A DNA stretch of 64,000 bases, taken from positions 1 through 64,000 of the forward strand of contig JAIESX010000034.1 of assembly GCA_019745555.1 (NCBI GenBank). The letters are read 5' to 3'. The position numbers were made by a program, and so were the translations under genes. This DNA is from Burkholderiaceae bacterium. GTDB taxonomy: Bacteria; Pseudomonadota; Gammaproteobacteria; Burkholderiales; Burkholderiaceae_C. Numbering within the stretch: position 1 is the first letter of the stretch; each line of letters opens with the position of its first letter. The notes beneath the pieces are model-generated. The model saw nothing but the letters and a program-made list of their open reading frames with translations, did not search any database and was not told where the DNA came from. Shown one piece after another: positions 47,700-56,437 of the stretch.

Positions 47700-49202
47700 A
47701 TGAGACGCGGCAATCTGTTCCGGCGTGTCCTGCTGGCCCTGGTCGTGCTCGTGATGGGCCTGGCGGTCGTCGTTGGTGGCAAGACGCTGCTGACGCCCTC
47801 GCGCCAGGTGCCCGTGCAGGCGATCACGCCGGTGACGGTGGACGCCGCGCAGGTGTCCGCACGGCTGGGGGCCGCCGTACGCTTCAAGACGATTTCCAGC
47901 GATACCGATCCCGATCTCAGCAAGACGGAGTTCCAGCAGTTCCATGCCTACCTGGCCCGGACCTTCCCGCGTGTGCATGCGCAGCTCCGGCGCGAGGTGG
48001 TGGGTGGACTCTCGCTGCTCTATACCTGGACCGGCAGCGATCCCCAGGCCGCGCCCATCGCACTGATGGCCCATCAGGACGTGGTCCCCATCGCGCCAGG
48101 CACCGAGGGCAGGTGGCAGGTGCCGCCTTTTGCCGGCGAGGTGCGCGACGGCTACATCTGGGGCCGCGGCGCCTGGGACAACAAGGGCAACCTGATGTCG
48201 CAGATAGAAGCGATCGAGATGCTGCTGGCCACGGGCTTTCAGCCGCGCCAGACGGTCTACCTGATCGCCGGTGCGGACGAGGAGGTGGGCGGGCGCCGGG
48301 GCGCCATGGCCATCGCCGCCTTGCTCAAGTCACGCGGTGTTTCGCTGGACTTCGTGCTCGATGAAGGCCTGCTGGTGACCGAAGGAGTGCTGGCCGGCCT
48401 GTCTCAGCCCACGGCCCTGATCGGGATCGCCGAGAAGGGCTATGCCAGCTATGTGCTCAGCGTGGACGCCACGCCCGGCCACTCCTCGATGCCGCCCAAG
48501 CACAGCGCCATCGGCATGCTCAGCGGCGCACTGGCCAGGCTGGAGGACAAGCAGATGCCTGCGGCCATCCGCGGCGTGGCACTGGACATGTTCGAGACCC
48601 TGGCACCCGAGATGCAGGGCGTGAACCGGTTGCTGCTGTCCAACCTCTGGCTGTTCCGGCCGGTGGTGCAGGCCCAGCTGGAAAAGAGCCCGAGCAGCAA
48701 CGCCATGCTGCGGACCACGACGGCGCTGACCATCGTGCAGGCCGGCAACAAGGAAAACGTGCTGCCCGGCCGGGCGGAGGCCGTGGTGAACTTCCGCCTC
48801 TTGCCCGGCGACGATCTGGACGAGGTGCACGATCACGTGCACCATGCGGTGGCCGATGAGCGCGTGAAAGTCGAGCCGCGCGACGCTGACAAGAACAACG
48901 AGGCTTCGCCCGTCTCCCCGATCGACAGTCCGTCCTACCGCCAGCTCGCGCGCACCGTGCGCGAGACCTTTCCGGGCGCCATCGTCGCGCCCGGCCTGAT
49001 GATTGCCGCCACCGACTCGCGCCACTTCACCGGCCTGTCGCGCCACATCTACCGCTTCTCGCCCGTGCGCGCCAGGCCCGAGGATCTGAGCCGCTTCCAC
49101 GGCACCAACGAACGCATCTCGGTGGCCAACTATGTGGAAGCCATCCAGTTCTACCACCAGCTGCTGCGCAACACCACGCAGCCGGCCGTCCCCCACAACT
49201 GA
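47700..49202 (+). CDS. M20-family hydrolase resembling PM20D1 (N-acyl amino acid hydrolase type)
   Basis: 500 residues. An N-terminal membrane anchor or uncleaved signal (about 8-27) places the enzyme in the periplasm. Dizinc ligands are recognisable: His125 (LMAHQDVVPI), Asp160 (GRGAWDNKG), Glu194/Glu195 (GADEEVGG), Asp221 (VLDEG), His467 (SRFHGTNERIS). The dimerisation domain has GHSSMPPKHSAIG. Several stretches recall mammalian PM20D1: LLLSNLWLFRPVV, MLRTTTALTIVQAG and ATDSRHFTGLSRHIYRF. PM20D1 hydrolyses or makes N-fatty-acyl amino acids. Its place between fadJ and thiolase fits release of a fatty acid. A peptidase role cannot be excluded. Confidence 0.85.
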   Translation: MRRGNLFRRVLLALVVLVMGLAVVVGGKTLLTPSRQVPVQAITPVTVDAAQVSARLGAAVRFKTISSDTDPDLSKTEFQQFHAYLARTFPRVHAQLRREVVGGLSLLYTWTGSDPQAAPIALMAHQDVVPIAPGTEGRWQVPPFAGEVRDGYIWGRGAWDNKGNLMSQIEAIEMLLATGFQPRQTVYLIAGADEEVGGRRGAMAIAALLKSRGVSLDFVLDEGLLVTEGVLAGLSQPTALIGIAEKGYASYVLSVDATPGHSSMPPKHSAIGMLSGALARLEDKQMPAAIRGVALDMFETLAPEMQGVNRLLLSNLWLFRPVVQAQLEKSPSSNAMLRTTTALTIVQAGNKENVLPGRAEAVVNFRLLPGDDLDEVHDHVHHAVADERVKVEPRDADKNNEASPVSPIDSPSYRQLARTVRETFPGAIVAPGLMIAATDSRHFTGLSRHIYRFSPVRARPEDLSRFHGTNERISVANYVEAIQFYHQLLRNTTQPAVPHN

Positions 49203-49217
49203 AAGAGAGACCGCATC

Positions 49218-50393
49218 ATGAGCAAAGCCGTCATCGTTTCCACCGCCCGCACACCCCTGGCCAAGAGCTGGAAGGGTGCCTTCAACATGACCCATGGCGC
49301 CACCCTGGGTGGCCACGCGGTCAGGCACGCCATCGAGCGCGCCGGCATCGAGGCCGCCGAGGTCGACGACGTGATCATGGGCTGCGCCACGCCCGAGGGC
49401 GCCACCGGCTCCAACATCGCGCGCCAGATCGCCCTGGCCGCCGGCTGCCCCGTCACGGTGTCGGGCATGACGATCAACCGCTTCTGTTCCTCAGGCCTGC
49501 AGACCATTGCCACCGCGGCCCAGCGCATCATCGCAGGCGAGGGCGAGGTCTATGTGGCCGGCGGTGTGGAGAGCATCTCCTGCGTGCAGAACGAGGCCAA
49601 CACACATATGCTGCGCGACCCGGCGCTGATGAAGGCCAAGCCCGAGATCTACTGGAACATGCTGCAGACCGCCGAGCAGGTGGCCAAGCGCTACAACATC
49701 GGCCGTGACGCCATGGATGAATACGGCGCCGCCAGCCAGCAGAAAGCCTGCGCGGCCCAGGCCGCGGGCCTGTTTAACGCCGAGATCGCGCCCATCACGG
49801 TGACTGCCGGCGTGGCCGACAAGACCCTGGGCCTGATCACCCGGCAGGTCACGGTCAGCGCGGACGAAGGTCTGCGCGAGGGCACCACCAAGGAAGGCAT
49901 CAGCGGCATCCGGCCCGCCATCCCCGGCGGCCTGATCTCGGCCGGCAATGCCAGCCAGTTCTCCGACGGCGCGGGCGCCTGCGTGGTCATGAGCGAGGAG
50001 CTTGCAAGCAAGCGTGGCTTCAAGCCCCTGGGCCGTTTCCTCGGCTTCGCCGTGGCCGGCTGCGAACCCGACGAGATGGGCATCGGTCCCGTCTTTGCCG
50101 TGCCCAAGGTGCTGAAGAACCTGGGTCTGAAGGTCTCGGACATCGATCTCTGGGAACTCAACGAAGCCTTTGCCGTGCAGGTGCTCTACTGCCGCGACAA
50201 GCTGGGCATTCCGGCCGACCGCCTCAACGTCAATGGCGGTGCCATCGCCGTGGGCCATCCGTATGGCGTCAGCGGCCAGCGCCTGACCGGTCACGCCCTG
50301 ATCGAAGGCAAGCGCCGCGGCGCCAAGCGCGTGGTGGTCACCATGTGCATCGGCGGCGGCATGGGCGCGGCGGGCGTCTTCGAAGTCCTGTAA
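49218..50393 (+). CDS. fadA: Acetyl-CoA C-acyltransferase (3-ketoacyl-CoA thiolase)
   Basis: 391 residues. Nucleophile Cys90 ([11 protein letters not shown]), catalytic His in [11 protein letters not shown]-like context ([20 protein letters not shown]), and the second Cys in [30 protein letters not shown] is also conserved. It cleaves 3-ketoacyl-CoA with CoA to acetyl-CoA and a shortened acyl-CoA. It starts 15 nt after the M20 gene, with GAGAGA upstream of ATG. Confidence 0.95.
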   Translation: MSKAVIVSTARTPLAKSWKGAFNMTHGATLGGHAVRHAIERAGIEAAEVDDVIMGCATPEGATGSNIARQIALAAGCPVTVSGMTINRFCSSGLQTIATAAQRIIAGEGEVYVAGGVESISCVQNEANTHMLRDPALMKAKPEIYWNMLQTAEQVAKRYNIGRDAMDEYGAASQQKACAAQAAGLFNAEIAPITVTAGVADKTLGLITRQVTVSADEGLREGTTKEGISGIRPAIPGGLISAGNASQFSDGAGACVVMSEELASKRGFKPLGRFLGFAVAGCEPDEMGIGPVFAVPKVLKNLGLKVSDIDLWELNEAFAVQVLYCRDKLGIPADRLNVNGGAIAVGHPYGVSGQRLTGHALIEGKRRGAKRVVVTMCIGGGMGAAGVFEVL

Positions 50394-50411
50394 GCGCGGG
50401 GGGAGACAACC

Positions 50412-52235
50412 ATGAGCTACCGGCAGACGTTGGACTTCCTGCTCTACCAGTGGCTCCACGCCGATGCGCTGAAGGAGCGCGAGCGTTTCGCCGACCACAG
50501 CCGCGAAACCTTCGACGCGGTGCTCGACACCTGCGAACGCATCGCGCGCGAGAAGTACGCGCCGTTCAACCGCACGGTGGACATCGAGGAGCCACGCTTC
50601 GACGGGGAGAAGGTCATCCTGCCCCAGGCTACGCACGAGGCTCAGCGGGCCTATGCGGCCTCGGGCATGCTGAGCGCCGCGCAGGACTACGAGGTGGGTG
50701 GCATGCAGCTGCCCTACACCGTGGAGGCGGCGGCCAATTCCTTCTTCGCCATGGCCTCGGTCAGCATCGGCTCCGGCTTGCTGACCGCGGGCAATGCCAA
50801 CCTGCTGATGGTGCACGGCACGGACCTGCAGAAAGAGGTCTTTGCGAAGAACGAGTTCGCGGGCCGCTTCTCGGGCACCATGTGCCTGTCCGAACCGCAG
50901 GCCGGCTCTTCGCTGAGCGACATTGCCACACGTGCCGTGCCTGACGGCGCAGATTTCGGTAACGATCCCCTCGGCCCGCGCTACCGCCTCAAAGGCAACA
51001 AGATGTGGATCTCGGCCGGCGAACACGAGCTGACCGAGAACATCATCCATCTGGTACTGGCCAAGATCCCTGGCCCCGACGGCAAGACCATCCCCGGCAC
51101 GCGGGGTATCTCGCTCTTCATCGTGCCCAAGAAGCTGGTGGACCATGAGGGCCGCCTGACCGGTGAACGCAACGATGTGGCCCTGGCGGGCCTGAACCAC
51201 AAATGCGGCTGGCGTGGCACGACCAACACCCTGCTGAACTTCGGCGAAGGGAAATACCCCGTGCGGGGCGAGGCCGGCGCTGTGGGTTATCTGGTGGGCC
51301 AGCCCGGCCAGGGCCTGCGCTGCATGTTCCACATGATGAACGAGGCGCGCATCGGCATTGGCATGGCCGCCACCATGCTGGGCATGGCGGGTTACCAGGC
51401 CAGCCTGGAGTACGCAAAGAACCGCCCCCAGGGTCGTCCGATCGGACCCGATGGCAAGGATGCCGCCAAACCTCAGATCCGCATCATCGAACACGCCGAC
51501 ATCAAGCGCATGTTGCTGGCCCAGAAGTCCTGGTGCGAAGGCTCGCTGGCCCTGCAGCTGTATTGCGCGCGCCTGGTCGACGAGCAGCACACGGGCACGC
51601 CCGAGGCCGTCGACGAAGCCCGCCTGCTGCTGGAGGTGCTGACGCCGATTGCCAAGAGCTGGCCCAGCGAATGGTGCCTGGAGGCCAATTCCCTGGCCAT
51701 CCAGATCCATGGCGGTTACGGCTACACGCGCGACTTCCCGGTGGAACAGTACTGGCGCGACAACCGCCTCAACATGATCCACGAGGGCACGCACGGCATC
51801 CAGGCCCTCGACCTGCTGGGCCGCAAGGTGCTGATGGAGGAGGGGCGGGGCCTGCAGCTGCTGGCCGGCCGCATGACGGCCACCATGGTCCGGGCCCAGC
51901 AGCAGGCCGGGCTCGCGCCTTATGCCGCGCAGCTGGCCCAGGCGCTGCAGCAGGTTGGCGCCGCCACCCGGGCCGCCTGGTCCACGGGCCAGCCTGGCGA
52001 GGCCCTGGCCAACGCCGTGCCGTACATGCAGGCCTTCGGCCACACGGTGCTGGCCTGGATCTGGCTCGACGTGGCGCTGGCCGCACAGGCCGGCGCACCG
52101 GACGCCGGCAACCGCGGCCGGCTGCTGTCAGCGCAATATTTCTTCCGATATGAATTGCCGAAAATCGGCGCCTGGCTTAAGGTGGTGGAGTCCCGTGACA
52201 TGACGTGTGCGGACTTCCCGGAGGAGGCGTTCTGA
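50412..52235 (+). CDS. Acyl-CoA dehydrogenase, about 600-residue type
   Basis: 607 residues, of the long acyl-CoA dehydrogenase group that includes DmdC. N-terminal extension (YRQTLDFLLYQWLHADALKE), FAD-binding region (FSGTMCLSEPQAGSSLSDIA, LKGNKMWISAGEHELTENII), the long helical core (MMNEARIGIGMAATMLGMAG) and the catalytic Glu area (NMIHEGTHGIQALDLLGRKV). An extra C-terminal domain (480-607) follows. Catalyses the first oxidation step, passing electrons to ETF. Substrate is unknown; DmdC itself takes 3-methylthiopropionyl-CoA. Confidence 0.92.
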   Translation: MSYRQTLDFLLYQWLHADALKERERFADHSRETFDAVLDTCERIAREKYAPFNRTVDIEEPRFDGEKVILPQATHEAQRAYAASGMLSAAQDYEVGGMQLPYTVEAAANSFFAMASVSIGSGLLTAGNANLLMVHGTDLQKEVFAKNEFAGRFSGTMCLSEPQAGSSLSDIATRAVPDGADFGNDPLGPRYRLKGNKMWISAGEHELTENIIHLVLAKIPGPDGKTIPGTRGISLFIVPKKLVDHEGRLTGERNDVALAGLNHKCGWRGTTNTLLNFGEGKYPVRGEAGAVGYLVGQPGQGLRCMFHMMNEARIGIGMAATMLGMAGYQASLEYAKNRPQGRPIGPDGKDAAKPQIRIIEHADIKRMLLAQKSWCEGSLALQLYCARLVDEQHTGTPEAVDEARLLLEVLTPIAKSWPSEWCLEANSLAIQIHGGYGYTRDFPVEQYWRDNRLNMIHEGTHGIQALDLLGRKVLMEEGRGLQLLAGRMTATMVRAQQQAGLAPYAAQLAQALQQVGAATRAAWSTGQPGEALANAVPYMQAFGHTVLAWIWLDVALAAQAGAPDAGNRGRLLSAQYFFRYELPKIGAWLKVVESRDMTCADFPEEAF

Positions 52236-52236
52236 T

Positions 52237-52431
52237 ATGGCAAGCGAACTCAACAAACTGCGCGTCGAGCGGCTGGTCTGGATCCTGGTCTACGGCGGGC
52301 TGCTGGCGCTGGTCCTGGGCATGTTCGTCCAGCGCTATGACAGCACCCTGGCCGACGCCCTCCAGATCGGCGGCACCGTCGTCGCCTGTACCGGGGCCCT
52401 GCTGATCTGGGTCCGATCCCGCATGAAATGA
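52237..52431 (+). CDS. Small two-TM membrane protein in the fad operon
   Basis: 64 residues: a short basic N-terminus (ASELNKLRVERLVW), TM1 (ILVYGGLLALVLGMFV), an acidic loop (QRYDSTLADALQ), TM2 (IGGTVVACTGALLIWV) and a basic end (RSRMK). It starts 1 nt after the acyl-CoA dehydrogenase stop, behind GAGGAGG, and ends 22 nt before the SDR gene, so it is translated as part of the operon. No family recognised. Confidence 0.75.
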   Translation: MASELNKLRVERLVWILVYGGLLALVLGMFVQRYDSTLADALQIGGTVVACTGALLIWVRSRMK

Positions 52432-52453
52432 ACTTCACAAGGAAAGCAGAGAC

Positions 52454-53245
52454 ATGACCCGTACCATCCAGCAACTCTTCGACCTCAAGGGCAAGACCGC
52501 CCTGATCACCGGCGGTTCGCGCGGCCTGGGCCTGCAGCTGGCCCACGCCCTGGGCGAGGCCGGCGCGCGCGTGATGATCAGCGCCCGCAAGGCCGATGAA
52601 CTGGAAGTGGCGGTGGCCGATCTGCAGGCGGCCGGCATCGATGCGCGCTGGATTGCCGCCGATTGCGCCAGGGAAGAGGACATCCATCGACTGGCATCCG
52701 AGACCCTGCAGCGCATGGGCGACATCGACATCCTGGTCAACAACGCCGGTGCCGCCTGGGGCGCCCCGGCCGAGGACCACCCCATCCCGGCCTGGGACAA
52801 GGTCATGAACCTCAACATCCGCGGCTACTTCATCCTGAGCCAGGTGGTGGGCAAGCAGAGCATGATCCCGCGCAAGTCGGGCCGCATCATCAACGTGGCC
52901 TCGATCGCTGGCCTGGGCGGCAACCCGCCGCAGATGACCACGATTGCCTACAACACCTCCAAGGGCGCGGTGATCAACTTCACGCGCGCACTGGCGGCGG
53001 AGTGGGGCAAGTACAGCATCAACGTCAACGCCATCTGCCCGGGTTTCTTCCCCAGCAAGATGACCGCCGGCACGCTGGAGGCCTGGGGCGTGGACGAGCT
53101 CAAGAAGCACGCGCCACTGCAGCGCCTGGGCGACGACGAGGACCTCAAGGGCCTGTGCCTGCTCTACGCCTCGGACGCCGGCAAGCACATCACGGGCCAG
53201 TGGCTGGCCGTGGACGGCGGCGTGAGCTGCGTCACCGGCGGTTGA
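52454..53245 (+). CDS. SDR-family oxidoreductase
   Basis: 263 residues, classical short-chain dehydrogenase. Cofactor motif TGGSRGLGLQ, NNAG (LVNNAGAAWG), catalytic Ser in NVASIAGLGG and Tyr/Lys in IAYNTSKGAVIN. The C-terminus ASDAGKHITGQWLAVDGGVS is typical. The Arg in GGSRG hints at NADP(H). It probably acts on a 3-hydroxy/3-keto acyl-CoA in the pathway or a side-chain hydroxyl. Confidence 0.92.
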   Translation: MTRTIQQLFDLKGKTALITGGSRGLGLQLAHALGEAGARVMISARKADELEVAVADLQAAGIDARWIAADCAREEDIHRLASETLQRMGDIDILVNNAGAAWGAPAEDHPIPAWDKVMNLNIRGYFILSQVVGKQSMIPRKSGRIINVASIAGLGGNPPQMTTIAYNTSKGAVINFTRALAAEWGKYSINVNAICPGFFPSKMTAGTLEAWGVDELKKHAPLQRLGDDEDLKGLCLLYASDAGKHITGQWLAVDGGVSCVTGG

Positions 53246-53282
53246 GGGCTTAGGATGGCGCTTTTTTGCGCGAGCGAGAACC

Positions 53283-53717
53283 ATGAGCATCCCCTTCGGC
53301 GTCCGTGTTCCCTTTGTTGATCACCTGGGCTTCACCCTGGAGCGCTTCGAGGACGGCCAGTCGGAGTTGCACTACGAGGCCCGGCCCGAGCATCTCAACT
53401 CCTTCGCCGTCACGCACGGCGGCGCCACCATGACGCTGATGGACGTGACCATGGCCTGCGCCGCGCGCAGCGTGCAACCCGAGATGGGTGTGGTCACCAT
53501 CGAGATGAAGACCAGCTTCATGCAGGCCGCGCGCGGCAAGCTCAGGGCCCAGGGCCGGCTGATTCACCGCACCGCGACCCTGGCCTTCACCGAGGCCACG
53601 GTCTACGACGCCGAGGGCAAGCCCTGCTCGCACGCCACCGGCACCTTCAAGTACGTCAGGCGCCTGCCGACCGGCCCCAAGGACAGCAACGCGCTCAACG
53701 TGATTTCCACCGATTAA
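53283..53717 (+). CDS. PaaI-type hotdog thioesterase
   Basis: 144 residues, hotdog fold with FAVTHGGATMTLMDVTMACA (the HGG and Asp of the active site) and VVTIEMKTSFMQAARGKLRA. Hydrolyses acyl-CoA or aryl-CoA thioesters, releasing stalled intermediates and CoA. Sits 37 nt after the SDR gene, 9 nt before the MDR gene. Confidence 0.9.
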   Translation: MSIPFGVRVPFVDHLGFTLERFEDGQSELHYEARPEHLNSFAVTHGGATMTLMDVTMACAARSVQPEMGVVTIEMKTSFMQAARGKLRAQGRLIHRTATLAFTEATVYDAEGKPCSHATGTFKYVRRLPTGPKDSNALNVISTD

Positions 53718-53726
53718 GGACAGACC

Positions 53727-54743
53727 ATGCCCAGCAACCAACAGATCCTGCTCGACAACCGCCCCGAGGGCGAGGCCAGTGTCAGCAACTTCAAGCTCGT
53801 CACCACCCAGACGCCTGCCCTGCAGGATGGCCAGGTGCTGGTACGCCACCATTACCTGAGCCTGGATCCCTATATGCGCGGCCGCATGAACGACAGCAAG
53901 AGCTACGCCCAGCCTCAGCCCCTGGGTGAAGTCATGATCGGCGGCACGGTGGGAGAGGTGGTCGAGAGCCGCCATCCCAAGTTCGCCGTCGGCGACAAGG
54001 TCGTGGGCATGGGCGGCTGGCAGGAGTACAGCGTGGTCGACGCCAACCAGCCCGGCGCCGTGCGCAAGGTGGACACCACCCATGTGCCGCTGAGCCACTA
54101 TCTGGGCGCGGTGGGCATGCCCGGCGTGACGGCCTGGTATGGCCTGGTGAAGATCATCGAGCCCAAGGCCGGCGAGACCATGGTGGTCAGTGCGGCCGCG
54201 GGCGCCGTGGGCAGCGCCTTTGGCGCCCTGGCCAAGGCACGCGGCTGCCGCGTGGTGGGTATCGCCGGCGGCAAGGACAAGTGCGACTACGTGGTCAAGG
54301 AGCTGGGCTTCGATGCCTGCGTGGACTACAAGGAGCACAAGGACGCCATCTCGCTGTCCAAGGCGCTCAAGCAGGCCTGCCCCAACGGCATCGACGGCTA
54401 TTTCGAGAACGTGGGCGGCATGGTGCTGGACGCCGTGCTGCTGCGCATGAACGCCTTCGGCCGCATCGCGGTCTGCGGCATGATCGCCGGCTACGACGGC
54501 CAGCCGCTGCCCCTGGCCAACCCGGCGCTGATCCTGGTCAGCCGCCTCAAGGTGCAGGGCTTCATTGTCAGCGAGCACATGGAGATCTGGCCCGAGGCGC
54601 TCAAGGAACTCGGCACCCTGGTCGGCACCGGCAAGCTGCGCCCGCGCGAGAGCGTGGCCCAGGGCATTGCCGCTGCCCCCGAGGCCTTCCTGGGCCTGCT
54701 CAAGGGCAAGAACTTCGGCAAGCAGCTCGTCAAGCTCATTTGA
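53727..54743 (+). CDS. NADP-dependent MDR oxidoreductase (PTGR/CurA-like)
   Basis: 338 residues of the medium-chain dehydrogenase/reductase group without zinc ligands. Y-x-S-L-D-P motif (HHYLSLDPYMRGRMND), GMPGVTAWYGLVKIIEPKAG, cofactor loop AAAGAVGSAFGALAKARG, and DGYFENVGGMVLDAVLLRM. Homologues reduce 2-alkenals, 2-enones or prostaglandin-like enones with NADPH. In this operon it may reduce a conjugated double bond in the substrate. Confidence 0.91.
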   Translation: MPSNQQILLDNRPEGEASVSNFKLVTTQTPALQDGQVLVRHHYLSLDPYMRGRMNDSKSYAQPQPLGEVMIGGTVGEVVESRHPKFAVGDKVVGMGGWQEYSVVDANQPGAVRKVDTTHVPLSHYLGAVGMPGVTAWYGLVKIIEPKAGETMVVSAAAGAVGSAFGALAKARGCRVVGIAGGKDKCDYVVKELGFDACVDYKEHKDAISLSKALKQACPNGIDGYFENVGGMVLDAVLLRMNAFGRIAVCGMIAGYDGQPLPLANPALILVSRLKVQGFIVSEHMEIWPEALKELGTLVGTGKLRPRESVAQGIAAAPEAFLGLLKGKNFGKQLVKLI

Positions 54744-54773
54744 CCGTCTGCGGCGCGGCGCCAGGAGGACCCC

Positions 54774-56414
54774 ATGAACGTCACCCATGAGGTCTTCAAC
54801 CAGCCCGCGCCGCTGGTCGACTACAACCTGTACGAGACCAACCGTCCGCTGCAGGACGCGCTGCGCTTCAACGCGCCGCAGCTTGACACCGCGGCGCTGC
54901 GCCGCCTGGGTGCAGCCGTGGGCACGGCCGGGATGCAAAACCACGCACGGCTGGCCAATGTGCACGCGCCGCAGCTGCACAGCCACGACCGCCAGGGTCG
55001 GCGCATCGACCAGGTCGAATTCCACCCGAGCTACCACCTGCTCATGAGCGCCGCCATCGGCGCAGGATTGCACGGCACGCCGTGGGCCGGCGAGGGCGTC
55101 TCGCCTCATGTGCAGCGTGCCGCGGGCTTCATGCTCTTCACCGAGCTCGAGCCCTCCATGCTGTGCCCGATCTCCATGAGCTATGCGGCCACGCCGGCCC
55201 TGCGCCGCAACGCGGCTGTCCATGCCGACTGGGGACCGAAGCTCACGAGCCGCGACTACGACCCCGTGCTCAAGCCTGTGGCACAGAAGACCGGCGTGAC
55301 CATGGGCATGGGCATGACGGAAAAGCAGGGCGGTTCCGACGTGCGGGCCAACACCACGCAGGCTGTCGCCGACGGCAGCGACGCCTGGGGCGCGCGCTAC
55401 CGCCTCACGGGCCACAAGTGGTTCTTCTCAGCGCCTATGTGCGACGCCTTCCTCGTGCTGGCCCAGGCGCCGGCCGGGCTGAGCTGCTTCTTCCTGCCGC
55501 GCGTGCTCCCTGACGGCACGCTCAACGCGCTCTACATCCAGCGCCTCAAGGACAAGCTGGGCAACAAGGCCAATGCGAGCTCCGAGGTGGAGTTCGTGCA
55601 GGCCGCGGCCTGGCTGGTGGGAGAGGAGGGGCGCGGCGTGCCGCAGATCCTCGAGATGGGCACCATGACCCGGCTCGATTGCGCCCTGGGAACGAGCGGT
55701 CTGATGCGCCAGGCCCTGGCGCTGGCGCTCAACCACACCCGCCAGCGCATGGCTTTCGGCAAGCCCCTGATCGAGCAGGAGCTCATGCGCAATGTGCTGG
55801 CCGATCTGGCGCTGGAAAGCGAGGCGGCCACGGCCCTGGCCATCCGCGTGGCACGCGCCTTCGACCAGCCGGGCGATGCGCACGAGCAGCTCATGGCGCG
55901 CCTGCTCATACCCGTGGCCAAGTTCTGGATCTGCAAGCGCGGTGCGGCGTTTGCGCAGGAGGCCATGGAATGCCTGGGCGGCAACGGTTATGTGGAAGAG
56001 GGCGGCGAGGGCGTGATGGCGCGCATCTATCGCGAGATGCCCGTGAATTCCATCTGGGAAGGCGCGGGCAACATCATGGCGCTCGATCTGCTGCGTGCGC
56101 TGCGCAAGGGGGACGTGGCGGGTGCCCTGGCCCATGAACTGGAACCGGCCCGTGGCCAGCATGTGGCGCTGGACCGTCTCGCGCGCAGCCTGCCGCTGCG
56201 CGTGGAGGCCATGGCCAGCGAGACCGAGGCGCGCCGCCTGGCGCAGGACGTGGCCCTGGCCGTGCAGGCTGCGCTGCTGGCGCAGACGGTGCCGCCCGCG
56301 GTGTTCGCCGCTTTCTGTGATTCACGCCTGGGCGGAGATTGGGGCCAGACCTACGGCAGCCTGGGCCGTGGCTGCGACTTCGCCGCCATCCTGGCGCGCG
56401 CCTTGCCGAACTGA
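54774..56414 (+). CDS. AidB-like acyl-CoA dehydrogenase
   Basis: 546 residues, the size of E. coli AidB (541). Opening THEVFNQPAPLVDYNLYETN, then RLANVHAPQLHSHDRQGRRI and FHPSYHLLMSAAIGAGLHG are AidB hallmarks. FAD region MGMGMTEKQGGSDVRANTTQ and C-terminal NSIWEGAGNIMALDLLRALR also match. E. coli AidB binds DNA through a basic C-terminal region and protects it from alkylation, with weak dehydrogenase activity; here the operon suggests a metabolic substrate. AGGAGG lies 5-6 nt before the ATG. Confidence 0.92.
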   Translation: MNVTHEVFNQPAPLVDYNLYETNRPLQDALRFNAPQLDTAALRRLGAAVGTAGMQNHARLANVHAPQLHSHDRQGRRIDQVEFHPSYHLLMSAAIGAGLHGTPWAGEGVSPHVQRAAGFMLFTELEPSMLCPISMSYAATPALRRNAAVHADWGPKLTSRDYDPVLKPVAQKTGVTMGMGMTEKQGGSDVRANTTQAVADGSDAWGARYRLTGHKWFFSAPMCDAFLVLAQAPAGLSCFFLPRVLPDGTLNALYIQRLKDKLGNKANASSEVEFVQAAAWLVGEEGRGVPQILEMGTMTRLDCALGTSGLMRQALALALNHTRQRMAFGKPLIEQELMRNVLADLALESEAATALAIRVARAFDQPGDAHEQLMARLLIPVAKFWICKRGAAFAQEAMECLGGNGYVEEGGEGVMARIYREMPVNSIWEGAGNIMALDLLRALRKGDVAGALAHELEPARGQHVALDRLARSLPLRVEAMASETEARRLAQDVALAVQAALLAQTVPPAVFAAFCDSRLGGDWGQTYGSLGRGCDFAAILARALPN

Positions 56415-56437
56415 ACAACACAACGGAGACAGAAACG

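Noticed and set aside
49491-52043. An 850-codon antisense frame across the thiolase and acyl-CoA dehydrogenase genes
   Set aside because: It spans two sense genes and their junction, which no real gene would mirror; composition typical of a shadow frame.
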